A stretch of DNA of 64,000 nucleotides, taken from the NCBI GenBank assembly GCA_004322215.1, contig SCSM01000006.1:1-64000 (forward strand). Direction: 5' to 3'. Position numbers and translations under genes: made by a program. The notes beneath the pieces were generated by a model that was not told the origin of the DNA, did not search any database, and saw only the letters and a program-made list of their open reading frames with translations. Position 1 is the stretch's first letter, and every line of letters starts with the position of its first letter. This document shows positions 10,545-19,836 of the stretch, piece after piece. This DNA comes from Bacteroidota bacterium (lineage in GTDB: Bacteria; Bacteroidota; Ignavibacteria; Kapaibacteriales; UBA2268).

Positions 10545-13049
10545 ATGGATTTATATAAGAAATTAATCGCTTTGATTATTACAATTTTCTGTTTGGCAAT
10601 AGCATTTTTTTTATTCCTGAAATATATTGCAAATGTGTCCATACCAAATGAATTCGAGGAAAATCAGACATACGATATAAATTCGCAGGTCAACGTTTAC
10701 AGGAATCAATACGGAATACCACATATTATTACAGAAAATGAAAACGATTTGTTTTTTGCAGAAGGTTATATACATGCCCAGGACCGGCTTTGGCAAATGG
10801 ATTATTTAAGAAGAATAGGAAGAGGGCAATTGTCGGAAATTTTCGGAGATGCATTAATTAAAACCGATAAATTTATGAGAGCAGTAGGGATTTGGAAAAC
10901 AGCAATAGATATTCAAAAATATATGAATAAAGCAACCCTCAAATTGCTTCAATCTTATTCTGAAGGTATTAATTATTTCATCGAAAAAAACAAAAATAAA
11001 CTACCTTATGAATTTTGTGCCCTCGATTATACTCCATATCAGTGGACACCTTTGGACTGCATTATAATACAAAGGGTAATTGCTTTAGAATTGAGCGAAA
11101 GCTTCTGGGCAGATTTGACGATGGGAGCCGTTGCTGAAAAATTAGGTCCTATAAGAACCTTAGAGTTGCTCCCTTCCTATCCCGATAATGCATCATGTGT
11201 CCTTGATTCGGCATATCCTGCCAAACAGGAAAAGAAAAAAAAGGATACGACTGCAGTAAATTCAATTTTATCAAATGTTGATAATATTAATTATTCCAAA
11301 GAGATTAATGAAATTAGAAGCAAACTTCATTTTGAAGGAAATTCAAAAGGTAGTAATGTATGGGCAATAAGGAAATCAAAAAAAACAATGTCAGGTGCAG
11401 TAATTGCAAATGATTCTCATCTGCCATTGGGACTCCCCTGTCAATGGGAACAAATACATCTGACTTGTCCATCAATTAACGTAGTCGGAATGTCAATCCC
11501 GGGTATCCCTTTTCTTTTTACCGGAAGAAATAGTAGTATTGCTTGGGGATTTTCGAATATGAATCTCGATGACAGCGATTTTTTTATTGAAAAAATTGAT
11601 GCTGATACAAATTATTATTATAATCCTTTTGGAAATAAAATTAGATTTAATTATGTGAAAGATACAATTAAAGTACAGGGAAAAGGTGATTATGTATATT
11701 ATAGAAAGTATTCTCAACGCTCTGCTGTGCTTAATGTTTTTGACGACATTCAAAATCCATACAAGTTAATAAAAAAGGATTTTAGCCAAAAGAAAAATAA
11801 ATTTTTCAGGAAATATTGCATAACATTCAATTGGACAGGCAGCAAACAAAGCAATGAATTGGATGTCCTATATAAGCTGAACAAAGCAAAAAACTGGCAG
11901 CAATTCAAAGAATCAGTATCAGCATGGGGAGTACCTGCAGTAAATTTCGTTTATGGTGATAAGTACGGAAATATTGGTCTAAAGCCGGGAGGAATAATCC
12001 CTCAAAGAGAGAAAGAATGCAAATCACAAATACCAAATCCTGGATGGATGCCCGGATTTGATTGGCTGGGATTTAAAGCAATAAATGATTATCCATATTT
12101 ATATAATCCGATAAAGAAATTTGTTTCAGCGGCTAACAATAAGTTATTGAGATATTCTCAAGATTTTCTTTCTTCTTACTGGGAACCATCATCGAGAATA
12201 CAAAGAATTGATAATTTGCTGAATTTATATGATGAATATAATTCCCGGGAAGCAGAGATAATGCAATTGGATATATATTCAACTTATGCCAAAGATTTGT
12301 TAAATTATACTATTCCATTAATTCAACAGAATCCTGAAAAACTAAATGAATTGGAAAGACAGTCATTAAGAAGACTAAAAAAATGGGATTACCTGATGTC
12401 TCAGCATACTGCTTCGCCAATGATTTTTTCGCAATTCCTGATTAGATTGTTAAAAAATACATTCGAGGATGAAATTGGTGAGAAATTTTATAATGAATTT
12501 ATTTCATCTTCAAACGTTCCCACAAGAAGATTACTGGAACTTATTTCTGATTCAATTTCTTCATCATGGTTCGATAATGTAAAGACTCCTAATTATGAAG
12601 ACAAAGATTATATTGTTCAAAAAAGTTTTAAGGAGGCAATTAATGATTTAAAAGAATTATATTATACCGAAGATATAAATCAATGGAAATTTGGTAAAAA
12701 TAATATTTTGAAATTGAATCATATATTGTCATCAAACGAATTGATAAAGCCGGCGATAAATTTAGAACCTTTTGAAACTAATGGAAGCAATACTACAATC
12801 AATACAATGGAATGGAACCTGAGTGAGCCATACAAGATTGTTTCTGGTCCAAGCATGAGATTTATAGCTGATATGAATGATACAGTGGTATATACATCGA
12901 TAGCAGGAGGTATTTCAGGCGACCCTTTCAGTCCTCATTACAGCAATCAGGTACAAATCTGGTTAAACGGCGGCTATATCCCACTCACTGTTTCGACTTC
13001 TCCGGGTGGAACATTCAAACTATGTACAGTTTTCAAACCTTCAAAATAA
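10545..13049 (+). CDS. Penicillin acylase family (S45) N-terminal-nucleophile hydrolase
   Basis: This 834-residue protein has an N-terminal membrane anchor or signal (residues ~8-28), then the family opening 'VNVYRNQYGIPHI' and 'AEGYIHAQDRLWQMD'. The nucleophile is Ser270 in KGSNVWA, where the precursor would cleave itself into alpha and beta chains. The C-terminal part has the expected 'SGPSMRFIADM' and 'GGiSGDPFSPHYSNQ' segments. Members hydrolyse amides such as beta-lactam side chains, acyl-homoserine lactones or N-acyl amino acids; the substrate here is unknown. It likely acts in the periplasm. It begins one base after the SDR gene and is followed after 14 nt by a radical SAM gene. Confidence 0.92.
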   Translation: MDLYKKLIALIITIFCLAIAFFLFLKYIANVSIPNEFEENQTYDINSQVNVYRNQYGIPHIITENENDLFFAEGYIHAQDRLWQMDYLRRIGRGQLSEIFGDALIKTDKFMRAVGIWKTAIDIQKYMNKATLKLLQSYSEGINYFIEKNKNKLPYEFCALDYTPYQWTPLDCIIIQRVIALELSESFWADLTMGAVAEKLGPIRTLELLPSYPDNASCVLDSAYPAKQEKKKKDTTAVNSILSNVDNINYSKEINEIRSKLHFEGNSKGSNVWAIRKSKKTMSGAVIANDSHLPLGLPCQWEQIHLTCPSINVVGMSIPGIPFLFTGRNSSIAWGFSNMNLDDSDFFIEKIDADTNYYYNPFGNKIRFNYVKDTIKVQGKGDYVYYRKYSQRSAVLNVFDDIQNPYKLIKKDFSQKKNKFFRKYCITFNWTGSKQSNELDVLYKLNKAKNWQQFKESVSAWGVPAVNFVYGDKYGNIGLKPGGIIPQREKECKSQIPNPGWMPGFDWLGFKAINDYPYLYNPIKKFVSAANNKLLRYSQDFLSSYWEPSSRIQRIDNLLNLYDEYNSREAEIMQLDIYSTYAKDLLNYTIPLIQQNPEKLNELERQSLRRLKKWDYLMSQHTASPMIFSQFLIRLLKNTFEDEIGEKFYNEFISSSNVPTRRLLELISDSISSSWFDNVKTPNYEDKDYIVQKSFKEAINDLKELYYTEDINQWKFGKNNILKLNHILSSNELIKPAINLEPFETNGSNTTINTMEWNLSEPYKIVSGPSMRFIADMNDTVVYTSIAGGISGDPFSPHYSNQVQIWLNGGYIPLTVSTSPGGTFKLCTVFKPSK

Positions 13050-13063
13050 TTAATTGTTGATTA

Positions 13064-14005
13064 ATGATATCCGGATATAATTATATAAATGAATTTAAAA
13101 ATTGTGAACAATGTCCACACGAATGTGGTGTAAACAGGTATTCAAAAAAACTTGGTTATTGCAAATGCAGTGCATCATTTAATATTTCATCAATTTGTAT
13201 TCATAAAGGAGAAGAACCAGTTATTTCAGGTTTTAATGGTATTTGTAATATATTTTTTTCAAGCTGCAATATGCAATGTATCTATTGCCAGAACCATCAA
13301 ATTAGCAGCCACGGAAATAATTACGAATTGCGAATTACAAGTTATGAATTGAAAGAAATAATTGCGGAAATTGCGAAATGTCTTGAAAATGGCTGCCAGT
13401 CTGTCGGATTTGTGTCACCGTCTCATCATATTCCGCAAATGAAACTTATTATTCGAACCTTAACAGCAGAAGGATATAAACCGATTTATGTAATGAATAC
13501 AAATGCTTATGATAAAGTTGAGACAATTAAATCACTTGAGGGAATTATTGATGTTTATCTTCCTGATTTCAAATATTCGGATAATATTTTATCAAAAGAA
13601 TTATCGGGTGTTTCAAATTATTGTGAAATTGCCTTGCTTTCAATTAAAGAAATGTACAACCAAAAAGGAGATTTTCTAAATATGGATAATGATGGATTAG
13701 CAACATCAGGTTTGATAATCAGACATCTTGTTTTACCCGGTTACATTGACAGCAGCTTAAATGTTTTGAGAATGATTGCAGAAAATGTTTCAACCAAAGT
13801 CCATATTTCATTAATGTCTCAGTACTCGCCTACTATTCATGTGTGCAACCATCCTTACCTGAAAAGAAAATTAACAGAAAAAGAATATCAGATAGTTGTT
13901 GAAGAAATGGAACGTCTTGGGTTCGAAAACGGCTGGTTCCAGGAATTGGATAGCAGTGATTATTATCTGCCTGATTTCAGTTCAAGTCAGCCATTCGCAA
14001 GTTAA
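13064..14005 (+). CDS. PflX-like radical SAM protein
   Basis: This 313-residue protein has the radical SAM cluster Cys68-x3-Cys72-x2-Cys75 in FFSSCNMQCIYCQN. Before it lies a cysteine-rich N-terminus (Cys14, 17, 21, 33, 35) typical of the PflX/COG1313 group, which resembles pyruvate-formate-lyase activases. Those proteins are thought to bind an extra metal or Fe-S centre; their substrates are unknown. No glycyl-radical enzyme is nearby, so a role as a PFL activase is not supported by context. The gene follows the acylase gene by 14 nt without an obvious ribosome site. Confidence 0.87.
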   Translation: MISGYNYINEFKNCEQCPHECGVNRYSKKLGYCKCSASFNISSICIHKGEEPVISGFNGICNIFFSSCNMQCIYCQNHQISSHGNNYELRITSYELKEIIAEIAKCLENGCQSVGFVSPSHHIPQMKLIIRTLTAEGYKPIYVMNTNAYDKVETIKSLEGIIDVYLPDFKYSDNILSKELSGVSNYCEIALLSIKEMYNQKGDFLNMDNDGLATSGLIIRHLVLPGYIDSSLNVLRMIAENVSTKVHISLMSQYSPTIHVCNHPYLKRKLTEKEYQIVVEEMERLGFENGWFQELDSSDYYLPDFSSSQPFAS

Positions 14006-14083
14006 AATAAAATAATAAATTAATCGAAGCGTTGAACTGGATAATTGGTTATTGAATTTTTTCAAATAATTAAGGAGCTTCTT

Positions 14084-15181
14084 ATGATATATTTCATTAG
14101 GTTAATCTTGGTGTCATTCATTATACTCACATCAACAATATTTTCACAGGATATTAAAGAATTAAAATTAGATTTGAAGAAAAGTTCTGAGTTGACATTC
14201 AAGAATCTAAGACTATATCCTATTTTAGCTGAAAATAAGTTCATTGAAAAAAATTCTAAAACCGGAAATTATTTAAATCTGAAAGAGGCACTCGAACAAG
14301 GAAAAGTAAAAATAACCGAGAAAACACGTCAAAGGGATTCTAATGAAATTAACATTATTGACGGCTCGATGATTAATAGACCTAACAGAGAAGTCGAAGC
14401 CCGTATCAATCCACCAATTAGGCAAGACTCCGGTAATATTAACCAGCAAGTTCAGGTGCAAAGTTATGATTATAGCACCACAGGACAAGTGAACACTCTT
14501 GTAATAGAAAATCTTTCGCAAGATACAGTTTATCTAATGGCAGGTGATGTAGTGAAAGGTGGCAAGCAGGACAGAATTGTCGGTAAAGACATGCTCATAC
14601 TACCCGGTAGCAAAGATATTGATTTAGGTGTCTTCTGTGTAGAAAAAGGACGTTGGCATGTAACGGGTGACAGCAGTAACGAATTCAAGGGATATTTCAA
14701 TGTGGTTTCAAATTCGATTAGAGGAAGTGTTCAAAAGGAGGCAAATCAAAGCAAGGTTTGGTCTAAAGTAGATGAAATAACTGCACAAAATAAAGCTGGA
14801 AGCACAACATCAACCTATACAGCATTAGAAAAATCCGAAGAATTTACAAAAGCAAATGATGAATATATAAAATTTTTTGAAAACAAATTTGACGATTCAA
14901 AAGGAGTTGTCGGATTTGTTGCCGTAACTGGTGATTCTGTATTGGGCACCGATATATTCTGCAATCCCGAACTATTCAGAAAACAATACAAATTTCTTAT
15001 TCACTCGTATATTACTGATGCAATTTCCTTCGGAAAAGAAGTAAAAATTAACAATGAAAAAGTCATTGAATTTATGAACAAAGCTTTTCAGAAATTTGAG
15101 CAGAAACTTCCCGATGAATCTGAAACGAAATTGAAATTTAAGAATAAGGATGACCAGCTAATACATTTTTATATGCAATAA
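14084..15181 (+). CDS. Secreted ARPP-1-domain protein
   Basis: I place the start at ATG 14084, 39 nt inside the longest frame. An AAGGAG ribosome site lies at 14072-14077 and the resulting N-terminus (MIYFIRLILVSFIILTSTIF, ending SQ) is a good signal peptide. The 365-residue product contains 'LVIENLSQDTVYLMAGDVV' followed by KGGKQDRIVGKD and 'VFCVEKGRW', which match my memory of the ARPP-1 domain (formerly an unknown-function domain). That domain has been linked by comparative genomics to ADP-ribosylation-related loci, but its activity is unproven. Export suggests an extracytoplasmic role. The family assignment is from memory of motifs and is moderately firm. Confidence 0.72.
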   Translation: MIYFIRLILVSFIILTSTIFSQDIKELKLDLKKSSELTFKNLRLYPILAENKFIEKNSKTGNYLNLKEALEQGKVKITEKTRQRDSNEINIIDGSMINRPNREVEARINPPIRQDSGNINQQVQVQSYDYSTTGQVNTLVIENLSQDTVYLMAGDVVKGGKQDRIVGKDMLILPGSKDIDLGVFCVEKGRWHVTGDSSNEFKGYFNVVSNSIRGSVQKEANQSKVWSKVDEITAQNKAGSTTSTYTALEKSEEFTKANDEYIKFFENKFDDSKGVVGFVAVTGDSVLGTDIFCNPELFRKQYKFLIHSYITDAISFGKEVKINNEKVIEFMNKAFQKFEQKLPDESETKLKFKNKDDQLIHFYMQ

Positions 15182-15237
15182 ATTAAATGAATAATTTATA
15201 AAGAAAAAAGAATAATTAAGATTGTATTTTTTTAAAT

Positions 15238-16065
15238 ATGAAAATCATTATTTCTATTGTTGTTATATTAATTATTTGTATAGAGTTATCTGCAAAGAAT
15301 GAATCTAAGGAAATAAGACTTTCTGAATATATTAAATTATTGACAAATCAGGATGATATTAAATTCATTAAAGAGATAATATCTGTTAAAGATATTGACA
15401 CATCTGTTATTAATAGAGTTAATAAGAAAAAAAAGCGTATTGGCACATGGCTCACAAATGATGATTTAGGAAATCTCAGATACATTGAAAAATATGCAGA
15501 AGAGACGAATGAATATGGTAAAATCGGACAGTTTCTTTATCGCGATGAAAAAATCAATATTTATAATTATACCCCACTAAAAATTAAAATCCTGTACGAC
15601 CAATTCTATGAAAAATTCGGTAAAGTAAAATTCAATGAAAGCTTGTGGTTCTTCAAAGCCTGTTATGATTCAAACTTTGCATTTTGTTTTCATCCAGAAT
15701 TGAATTTCATAGTGAAATCCGATACAGTCGAAAATGTTCTTGATTATAAATGCAAAAATGAACTGAAAGGTATAAGAGCAACAAATCCCGGATTCAATCA
15801 AAAAAGCGGAAAAATCATTAAAAAGAAACAGAAACTTGTAACCAGTTTTGGTAAAGTAACAGTTACAAGTTATGGTTCTTTCTGCGAAGATACAGGTTAC
15901 AATTTAGTTGAATTGGAAACAAAAGAGAGCAAACTCACTTTTACCGGTATGAGAAATGTATCTATTTATGAAGCTGATGCCGACAAAGATGGACAAAATG
16001 AATTGTATGTTCTTACACATCAGAACTGTGCCCAGATGCTGAGGATTTATAGAATAAGTTTGTGA
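15238..16065 (+). CDS. Hypothetical secreted protein
   Basis: I do not recognise this 275-residue protein. It begins with a clear signal peptide (MKIIISIVVILIICIELSA). The middle is basic and rich in K, N and Y. The C-terminal 'YEADADKDGQNELYVLTHQN' resembles an aspartate-rich calcium-loop segment of the FG-GAP/VCBS kind, but only one such segment is visible. It sits 57 nt after the ARPP-1 gene on the same strand and could share a transcript with it. Confidence 0.7.
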   Translation: MKIIISIVVILIICIELSAKNESKEIRLSEYIKLLTNQDDIKFIKEIISVKDIDTSVINRVNKKKKRIGTWLTNDDLGNLRYIEKYAEETNEYGKIGQFLYRDEKINIYNYTPLKIKILYDQFYEKFGKVKFNESLWFFKACYDSNFAFCFHPELNFIVKSDTVENVLDYKCKNELKGIRATNPGFNQKSGKIIKKKQKLVTSFGKVTVTSYGSFCEDTGYNLVELETKESKLTFTGMRNVSIYEADADKDGQNELYVLTHQNCAQMLRIYRISL

Positions 16066-16148
16066 TTTACTGATATGAACCTATCAATATAAAACCTTCA
16101 GAAAAAATTTACGTATTTTGCTTAGATGTATAATAAAAATTTTGAAAA

Positions 16149-17456
16149 ATGAAAGAATTTATACCAATATGGTCAATGTTGCCATTTATACTGATGCTGA
16201 CATCTATTGCAGTGTTTCCATTGTTTGCTGAAAGATTTTGGGATAAGAACAAGAACAAATTTATCATAGCTTTGATTCTGGGAATCCCAACAGCAATTTG
16301 GCTCCTGGCAAACAGTCTTGGCTCAGAACTTTACCATACAATGGTATTCGATTATATCCCATTCCTAATTCTTCTTGGTGCATTGTTTATTATAACGGGC
16401 GGAATATTTGTTGACGGCGATATTGAAGCTAAACCAATAGCAAATACAACTTTCCTTGCTATAGGTGCAGTTCTTGCTTCATTCATGGGAACAACCGGAG
16501 CTGCAATGCTTCTCATCAGGCCACTGATTCACACAAATAAAAGAAGGGAATTAAAAACACATACAATTTTGTTTTTTATAGGAATTGTCGCTAACTGCGG
16601 AGGATTGCTTACTCCCTTGGGTGACCCACCCCTGTTTATGATGTATCTGAGAGGAGCCCCTTTCACATGGTTTTTAAACTTAGTCCCCGAATGGCTTTTT
16701 GTGAATGTAATGTTATTGCTCATATACTTTTTTGTTGATAATTATTTCTGGAAAAAAGAAACTCCCGAGTCGAAATTAAGAGAACACGAATTTAATAAGC
16801 CAATAAAAATTGAAGGAAAACTGAATTTTATCTGGCTGTTGGGAGTAATACTGGCTGTGGCTTTAATTAATCCACATACAATACCAGTATTAGGTAATAA
16901 TCCGTATTTATCATTTATCAGAGAAGCTGTAATTATATTAATGGCATTGTTATCATTGCAGTTCACAACACATCTGACAAGGACTTCCAACAGTTTCTCA
17001 TGGCATCCTATCGAGGAAGTCGCCTACTTGTTTTTTGGAATTTTTATTACTATGGTCCCCTGCCTGCTTTATCTCGAGCGAAATGCCGAATCGTTAGGAA
17101 TTACTACTCATACATTATTTTATTATGCAACCGGTGGCTTGTCAAGTTTTCTCGATAATACACCTACGTCAGTAACATTTTATTCATTAGCAAAAGGATT
17201 GGTTAAACAAGAACCTTTCTTACTAAACAATGTTCATGTTGTAGCAGGCATCCCCGAAATATTTATGAAAGCAATAAGCGTAGGTGCTGTTTTTTTCGGC
17301 TCTATGACTTACATAGGTAATGGACCAAATTTCATGGTAAAATCCATTGCCGAACATAGTAATATAAAGATGCCTCACTTCTTTGCTTATATGTATAAAT
17401 TCTCACTTATCATACTCTTACCATTGTTTATATTATGTGAATTGCTCTTTCTTTAG
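16149..17456 (+). CDS. Sodium:proton antiporter (NhaD-like, ion transporter superfamily)
   Basis: This 435-residue protein is almost entirely membrane segments (about 11). It contains 'GTTGAAMLLIRPLI' and 'GGLLTPLGDPPLFMMYLRG', the conserved half-helix and turn region of NhaD-like Na+/H+ antiporters in the ion transporter superfamily, and a second repeat-related 'SSFLDNTPTSVTFYSLA' and 'AVFFGSMTYIGNGPNFMVK'. It should exchange Na+ (or Li+) for protons at the inner membrane. The paired TPLGDPP and GNGPN motifs show that both halves of the inverted repeat are present. It ends with TAG. Confidence 0.87.
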   Translation: MKEFIPIWSMLPFILMLTSIAVFPLFAERFWDKNKNKFIIALILGIPTAIWLLANSLGSELYHTMVFDYIPFLILLGALFIITGGIFVDGDIEAKPIANTTFLAIGAVLASFMGTTGAAMLLIRPLIHTNKRRELKTHTILFFIGIVANCGGLLTPLGDPPLFMMYLRGAPFTWFLNLVPEWLFVNVMLLLIYFFVDNYFWKKETPESKLREHEFNKPIKIEGKLNFIWLLGVILAVALINPHTIPVLGNNPYLSFIREAVIILMALLSLQFTTHLTRTSNSFSWHPIEEVAYLFFGIFITMVPCLLYLERNAESLGITTHTLFYYATGGLSSFLDNTPTSVTFYSLAKGLVKQEPFLLNNVHVVAGIPEIFMKAISVGAVFFGSMTYIGNGPNFMVKSIAEHSNIKMPHFFAYMYKFSLIILLPLFILCELLFL

Positions 17457-17526
17457 TTAAAAGTTAATAACGAATAGTGAATAATTTCGTTTATAATTAT
17501 TCATTATTCATTTTTAATTATTCATT

Positions 17527-17562
17527 ATTTTTTGAGACCTTTTTGGATTTCATGTGTCATTT
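17527..17562. repeat. Short direct repeat, copy 1 (upstream of esterase gene)
   Basis: A ~34-base sequence containing TTTTTTGAGACCTTT and then TTTCATGTGTCATT is found here and again at 19467-19502 in the same orientation, with two substitutions. The two copies bracket the esterase gene and are 1940 bp apart. Each copy lies 50-70 bases downstream of a stop codon. It could be a recombination scar, a dispersed intergenic repeat, or a shared 3'-end element. Confidence 0.7.
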
Positions 17563-17623
17563 ATAATTTGAGTGTTGCAATTTAAAATACTTTATGTAAA
17601 TTTTCATTGATGAAAAATACATG

Positions 17624-17692
17624 AACTATACTTTCATCCTTTTTAAAAAGGATAAAAGCAATTATTATTTTTGGCTGTAAGAAAGTATAGTT
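17624..17692. repeat. Composite inverted repeat upstream of esterase gene
   Basis: Outer arms AACTATACTTTC (17624-17635) and GAAAGTATAGTT (17681-17692) are perfectly complementary over 12 bp. Between them lies a second, perfect palindrome ATCCTTTTT/AAAAAGGAT (17636-17653). The whole lies about 50 bases before the esterase start and its ribosome site. It could be an operator, a leader structure or the remnant of a small mobile element. No run of T follows, so a simple terminator is unlikely. Confidence 0.6.
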
Positions 17693-17739
17693 TAGAATAA
17701 ATATAAAAAAGAAAATTTATAAATTTACGGAGGTTTCAA

Positions 17740-19419
17740 ATGAAAAGAATTACTCTTCTCTTGTTGACTTATTTTGTCTTTATGATTTCCAGTACGTCCC
17801 TTTTTTCCCAGCCAAACACAGGCAATTTCACAATGCAATACACAGACAGGGGAATCACAAGTAATATTTATTTTTGGGTGCCGGAAAATTATGATTCAAC
17901 AAAGTCCTATCCATTTTTACTTGCTTGGCACGGATCAGGTGATACCGGTGAAAATAATCGCAATTTCTTTGCTTACCTGTTAGCACAAAGAGTAAATGCA
18001 ATACTTGTATGCCCTGATGTAAATAACATCCTTGATATTATGCAACAGGATGTAACATATTTTACAAATTTAACAGATGCTTCATATAACTACACACTAT
18101 CCACATATAATATTGATACAAATAAAATTGTTGTTATGGGATTTTCAATGGGCGGAAGTTTTGCTTATCAATTAGGATTGTTAAATCCAGATATGTTCAA
18201 TGGCATTATAGGATTAGCGCCTGCAATAGGAAGTTTGGATCAAACCATGTGGAGTAACATTAAAAAACTCAGGATGTCAACTATTCTGGGTGATAAGGAT
18301 AACAACTATACTGTTGTCAATAAACTTATGAATGACATAAAAAATGCAGGAGGTGCTTTATTATATCTTGTCAAACCCGGTGTAAAGCATGTAGATAATG
18401 ATTATTTCAATTCACAGGAAATTATTGTTGATTTAAGACAATGCTATGATTATGTTGTTCAGACAGTAAATTCACCAACGATTATTTTAAACAGAAGCGA
18501 AATTGATTTTGATACGACAGGTATTGGAAATCAAAAAATAATTACATTAGAAATTACTAACATAGGAACTGCCAATCTGATAATCAGTGAAATTAATATA
18601 AACAATGACCAGGATTCTGTTTTTCAAATTAACGGAACATTATCAAACATCACAATAACACCGGGTTCGAAACATTCTATTGATGTCGTATTTAATCCCA
18701 AAGATGAAACTGATTATACCGGACATATTTCAATTTCTTCAAATGATTCTACAAATTTAACCTTGATACTGAATATAAGCGGAACAGGATATTCATTAAA
18801 ACCAATAATTGAATGTTCGGATGAAATTTTAAATTATGGAAATGTGAAAATAAATGAAACTAAAAATCAAGGTTTCCGAATTTATAATACCGGGAATCAA
18901 AATCTAAATATTAATGATATAACTTTAGAAAACATACCTAATGAGGTTATCACTTTACCCTCTTTAGAGTATCCTTTAACAATTAAGCCTTTGGAATATT
19001 ATACTTTTACAATAGGATTTTCACCAAAAGATACTATTATTTATCAGGGACGCATTAAAATCAGTTCCAATGCATCCAATTCCCCTGATTTATATTTAAA
19101 TATCACAGGGAAAGGGATTGCACCAACAGGTGTTGAAGATTTTTCAAATGGAGATAATTTCTCTATTAACATAGAGCCAAATCCTGTGGAAAGTTATTCA
19201 ATAATAAAAATAAATTATAATGGAGTGATGGGAACAGTATTAAAATTAGAACTGGTGAATATTGAGGGAAATATAATCAAAGAGATTTATAATAACAAAA
19301 TAGATAATGGTGTATTTAAAATTGAATTTAAATTGCAAGATGTAAATGATGGAGTATATTTTATATTAGCTAAAATTGAAGATAAAGTTATACTAAAGCC
19401 ATTAATTAAAATGAGATAA
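17740..19419 (+). CDS. T9SS-exported alpha/beta-hydrolase esterase
   Basis: This 559-residue protein has a signal peptide (residues 1-23), then a polyhydroxybutyrate-depolymerase-like alpha/beta hydrolase at ~35-230. The oxyanion HGSG is at 64-67, the nucleophile elbow is GFSMG at 134-138 (Ser136), and a candidate histidine is in PGVKH. Two immunoglobulin-like ASH/choice-of-anchor units follow at ~240-350 and ~360-460, each with the 'vtItNiGtanL.I..i' pattern. The end (~475-559, 'NIEPNPV...DGVYFILAK') is a T9SS type A sorting domain. The protein is therefore probably displayed on or released from the cell surface to hydrolyse an ester. The start has a strong GGAGG ribosome site 6 bases upstream. 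Confidence 0.88.
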   Translation: MKRITLLLLTYFVFMISSTSLFSQPNTGNFTMQYTDRGITSNIYFWVPENYDSTKSYPFLLAWHGSGDTGENNRNFFAYLLAQRVNAILVCPDVNNILDIMQQDVTYFTNLTDASYNYTLSTYNIDTNKIVVMGFSMGGSFAYQLGLLNPDMFNGIIGLAPAIGSLDQTMWSNIKKLRMSTILGDKDNNYTVVNKLMNDIKNAGGALLYLVKPGVKHVDNDYFNSQEIIVDLRQCYDYVVQTVNSPTIILNRSEIDFDTTGIGNQKIITLEITNIGTANLIISEININNDQDSVFQINGTLSNITITPGSKHSIDVVFNPKDETDYTGHISISSNDSTNLTLILNISGTGYSLKPIIECSDEILNYGNVKINETKNQGFRIYNTGNQNLNINDITLENIPNEVITLPSLEYPLTIKPLEYYTFTIGFSPKDTIIYQGRIKISSNASNSPDLYLNITGKGIAPTGVEDFSNGDNFSINIEPNPVESYSIIKINYNGVMGTVLKLELVNIEGNIIKEIYNNKIDNGVFKIEFKLQDVNDGVYFILAKIEDKVILKPLIKMR

Positions 19420-19466
19420 TTAAAATGAACATGATTCGGATTAATAAAATCAGAAAATATTTTCAG

Positions 19467-19502
19467 ATTTTTTGAGACCTTTATGGCTTTCATGTGTCAT
19501 TA
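19467..19502. repeat. Short direct repeat, copy 2 (downstream of esterase gene)
   Basis: This is the second copy of the element at 17527-17562, in the same orientation, with two mismatches in the middle (TTATGGC versus TTTTGGA). Just before it is an imperfect palindrome at about 19448-19468 running into a T tract, so this copy may overlap the esterase terminator. Confidence 0.65.
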
Positions 19503-19599
19503 TATTTAGAGTAAAGTAAAAAAATGAAATATAATTATTAAGGGAGGTTTATAAATATAATTGTTACCTGTTGGTTTGATTTTTATACAGGGTAAGGCA

Positions 19600-19713
19600 A
19601 TGAAAAAAAATAATTATTATAACAACCAGGTAGCATTTGTTTCAATCACTCTGATAATATTTACATTATTGATAATAGCGGCTGTGGTTTCGATTAGCAT
19701 AGGATTATTTTGA
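19600..19713 (+). CDS. Candidate small single-pass membrane protein (37 aa)
   Basis: An ATG at 19600 opens a 37-codon frame: a short polar start (MKKNNYYNNQ) and then one long hydrophobic helix ending VVSISIGLF before TGA. An AAGG lies just upstream of the ATG. A stronger AGGGAGG at 19541-19547 lies 53-59 bases upstream, and the frame is open back to a TTG at 19561, so a longer version is possible. No family is recognised. The rest of 19420-19836 holds only repeats and AT-rich spacer. Confidence 0.4.
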   Translation: MKKNNYYNNQVAFVSITLIIFTLLIIAAVVSISIGLF

Positions 19714-19743
19714 ATTTTTGTTTTCTATAGTGATACATACTCG

Positions 19744-19765
19744 GGGACAGAGATAGCTCTGTCCC
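19744..19765. repeat. Palindromic intergenic repeat GGGACAGAG/CTCTGTCCC
   Basis: A perfect 9-bp inverted repeat with a 4-base ATAG loop sits in the spacer before the endonuclease III gene. A related but imperfect palindrome is at 40451-40473. No T run follows, so it is more like a dispersed REP-type element than a terminator. Confidence 0.55.
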
Positions 19766-19836
19766 TCCCCCCCTATTCAATTATATATTTTTCAATTTAG
19801 AGTATAATTCATATTATTGCATTTCCATTTTTTCAT

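Noticed and set aside
14045..14083. Upstream extension of the ARPP-1 protein
   Set aside because: The extra residues would hide the signal peptide, and the inner ATG has a proper AAGGAG site.
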